Source: Acidobacteriota bacterium (GTDB lineage: Bacteria; Acidobacteriota; Terriglobia; Terriglobales; Acidobacteriaceae). From it: a DNA stretch of 5,789 nt. Location of the stretch: positions 1-5,789 of the forward strand of contig JAJZJJ010000227.1 of assembly GCA_021810175.1 (NCBI GenBank), written 5' to 3'. Below, piece after piece: positions 4,877 through 5,789 of this stretch. Positions within the stretch are counted from its first letter, which is position 1; each line of letters starts with the position of its first letter. Made by a program: the position numbers and the translations under genes. The notes under the pieces are model-generated. The model saw nothing but the letters and a program-made list of their open reading frames with translations. It was not told the DNA's origin and made no database searches.

Positions 4877-5789
4877 TCAGCGGCGCCGGCGGCTCGAGTG
4901 ATGACCGGAGTTTTGCGACTGGTCCATCTCCGCGACGACCTGTTTGGCATCGCTGGCAAACTGCCCGTTCGGGGCCAGTTCCAGGTACTTCTTGTATGCG
5001 GAGAGGCAGCCTGGGGGGGCGACGATCTTCTGCGTCTTCGGGTTGATGGTGGCCTTGCTGACGAGAGCCCGCGCCTTCAGGTAATACGGGATAGGAGATT
5101 TGGGATTGGCGGCGATGGCCTTGTCGGCAGCCGCCACGGTGGCGTTCGTGTGACCGAGGCGATCCATGAGGATGGTCTCGTTCTCGTAGTACATGCCGGC
5201 GTTGGTGGGATCGATCTGGGCGGCTTTGTCGTAGGTGGCTTCGGCGTCCTGGATCTTCCCCTGGTTAATGAGAGCCTCGCCGAGCTTGTCCATGGCCGCG
5301 GCCTGCATATGGGGGTTGGGTTTTTTTTGGGCCTGGTCCAGCGCGATGCCCTTTTGCAGAGACGTTTCCGCGTCAGCCCACTTTTTGAGGCCAGCCTGGG
5401 CCATTCCCAGCTCGACCCAGAGAACCGCGGCGTTCGGCTTGATCGCCACATCCTTCTGCATAAGGGCTTCAGCCTGGGCGAAGTTCTTTTCCTTATCGAA
5501 GGCGCGGGCCTTTCCGAGGTCGGAGTTGAGGCTCTTGATGACCTTGTTTTCTTTCAGGATTCCGGCGTTCTTCTTTTTGAGCTCTTCGATCTTCTTCCGC
5601 TCGGCGGCGGGGAGCTTGGAGATGAAGGCCTCGGTGGACATGTCGAAGTCGAGTTGCGTGTCCTTGCCCGGGGTGATCACCACGTGGTCGATCTGGTCGA
5701 CGACCTGGTTTTTGGGCGTCGTGGGCGTGCGGAACGCGGCGGTATAGCTGCCGGCCTTAATGTTGGCTCCGTGATATTCGCCGTCCTGA
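4877..5789 (-). CDS. TPR protein with N-terminal carboxypeptidase-regulatory-like domain (5' end outside window)
   Basis: The frame is open to the right edge of the window and ends at TGA (4877-4879 complement), so at least 303 residues are visible and the start is missing. The first 48 residues or so (DGEYHGANIKAGSYTAAFRT, then QIDHVVITPGKDTQLDFDMS) look like the end of a carboxypeptidase-regulatory/Cna-B-like beta sandwich. A charged, probably coiled stretch follows (AAERKKIEELKKKNAGILKENK, 61-82). From about 90 to 290 are helix pairs of TPR type, with landmarks ARAFDKEKNFAQAEALMQKDVAIKPN, ELGMAQAGLKKWADAETSLQKGIAL, KLGEALINQGKIQDAEATYDKAAQIDPTN and AAADKAIAANPKSP, about four to five repeats. 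TPRs bind partner proteins; no enzyme motif is seen, and the specific role is unknown. The tail is basic (HHSSRRRR). An internal GTG at 5681-5683 could be taken for a start but falls inside the beta domain. Such beta-domain/TPR proteins are common in Acidobacteria and often secreted; any signal peptide would lie beyond the edge. Confidence 0.85.
   Translation of the reverse strand, partial: QDGEYHGANIKAGSYTAAFRTPTTPKNQVVDQIDHVVITPGKDTQLDFDMSTEAFISKLPAAERKKIEELKKKNAGILKENKVIKSLNSDLGKARAFDKEKNFAQAEALMQKDVAIKPNAAVLWVELGMAQAGLKKWADAETSLQKGIALDQAQKKPNPHMQAAAMDKLGEALINQGKIQDAEATYDKAAQIDPTNAGMYYENETILMDRLGHTNATVAAADKAIAANPKSPIPYYLKARALVSKATINPKTQKIVAPPGCLSAYKKYLELAPNGQFASDAKQVVAEMDQSQNSGHHSSRRRR

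Noticed and set aside
5681..5683. GTG as the start of the TPR gene
   Set aside because: The frame stays open to the window edge and the upstream residues continue a beta-domain pattern (DGEY...AGSYTAAFRT...QIDHVV), so the true start lies outside.

Overview
The window is GC-rich throughout and carries five protein-coding genes, two of them cut by the window ends. Strong G/C bias at third codon positions, frequent GTG/TTG starts, the variant MoeA motif STRDGFA, and a TPR protein with an N-terminal carboxypeptidase-regulatory-like domain together suggest a soil-type Acidobacteriota chromosome (Terriglobia, e.g. Terriglobus/Granulicella/Acidobacterium relatives). This placement is inferred from protein character, not from a marker gene.

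Left part (2-956, + strand): the 3' end of an endonuclease III-like HhH-GPD DNA repair gene, then, 28 bp later, rdgB/HAM1, the house-cleaning pyrophosphatase for deaminated purine NTPs. Both act against damaged bases, one in DNA and one in the nucleotide pool. A 120-bp gap with a possible promoter/operator follows.

Middle (1077-3267, + strand): a two-gene sugar unit. The first gene is a COG3618 amidohydrolase resembling L-fuconolactonase. It starts at a GTG codon. 22 bp downstream is a FucP-type L-fucose:H+ symporter, best started at a TTG codon behind an A-rich Shine-Dalgarno. Together they suggest uptake of L-fucose (or a similar 6-deoxy sugar) and its use by the non-phosphorylating lactone/acid route. 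The dehydrogenase, dehydratase and aldolase steps are not in the window.

Convergent gap (3268-3571): 304 bp without a credible gene, bounded by the TAG of fucP and the TAG of moeA on the other strand. This is the most interesting part. It folds on paper into a closed multi-branch structure. A 21-bp outer stem joins its two ends (3270-3290 with 3545-3565) and encloses three further stems (3297-3318/3376-3396, 3405-3425, 3440-3456/3522-3539). Every non-Watson-Crick position counted inside these long stems is G-U when read on the + strand. It may be an undescribed structured RNA or a MITE-like mobile repeat.

Right part (3572-5789, - strand): moeA (molybdenum insertion into molybdopterin). Upstream of it on the same strand is a TPR protein with a regulatory-like beta domain, whose start lies beyond the window. 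A perfect 14-bp hairpin between them looks like the terminator of the TPR gene, yet ends only 16 nt before the moeA start codon.
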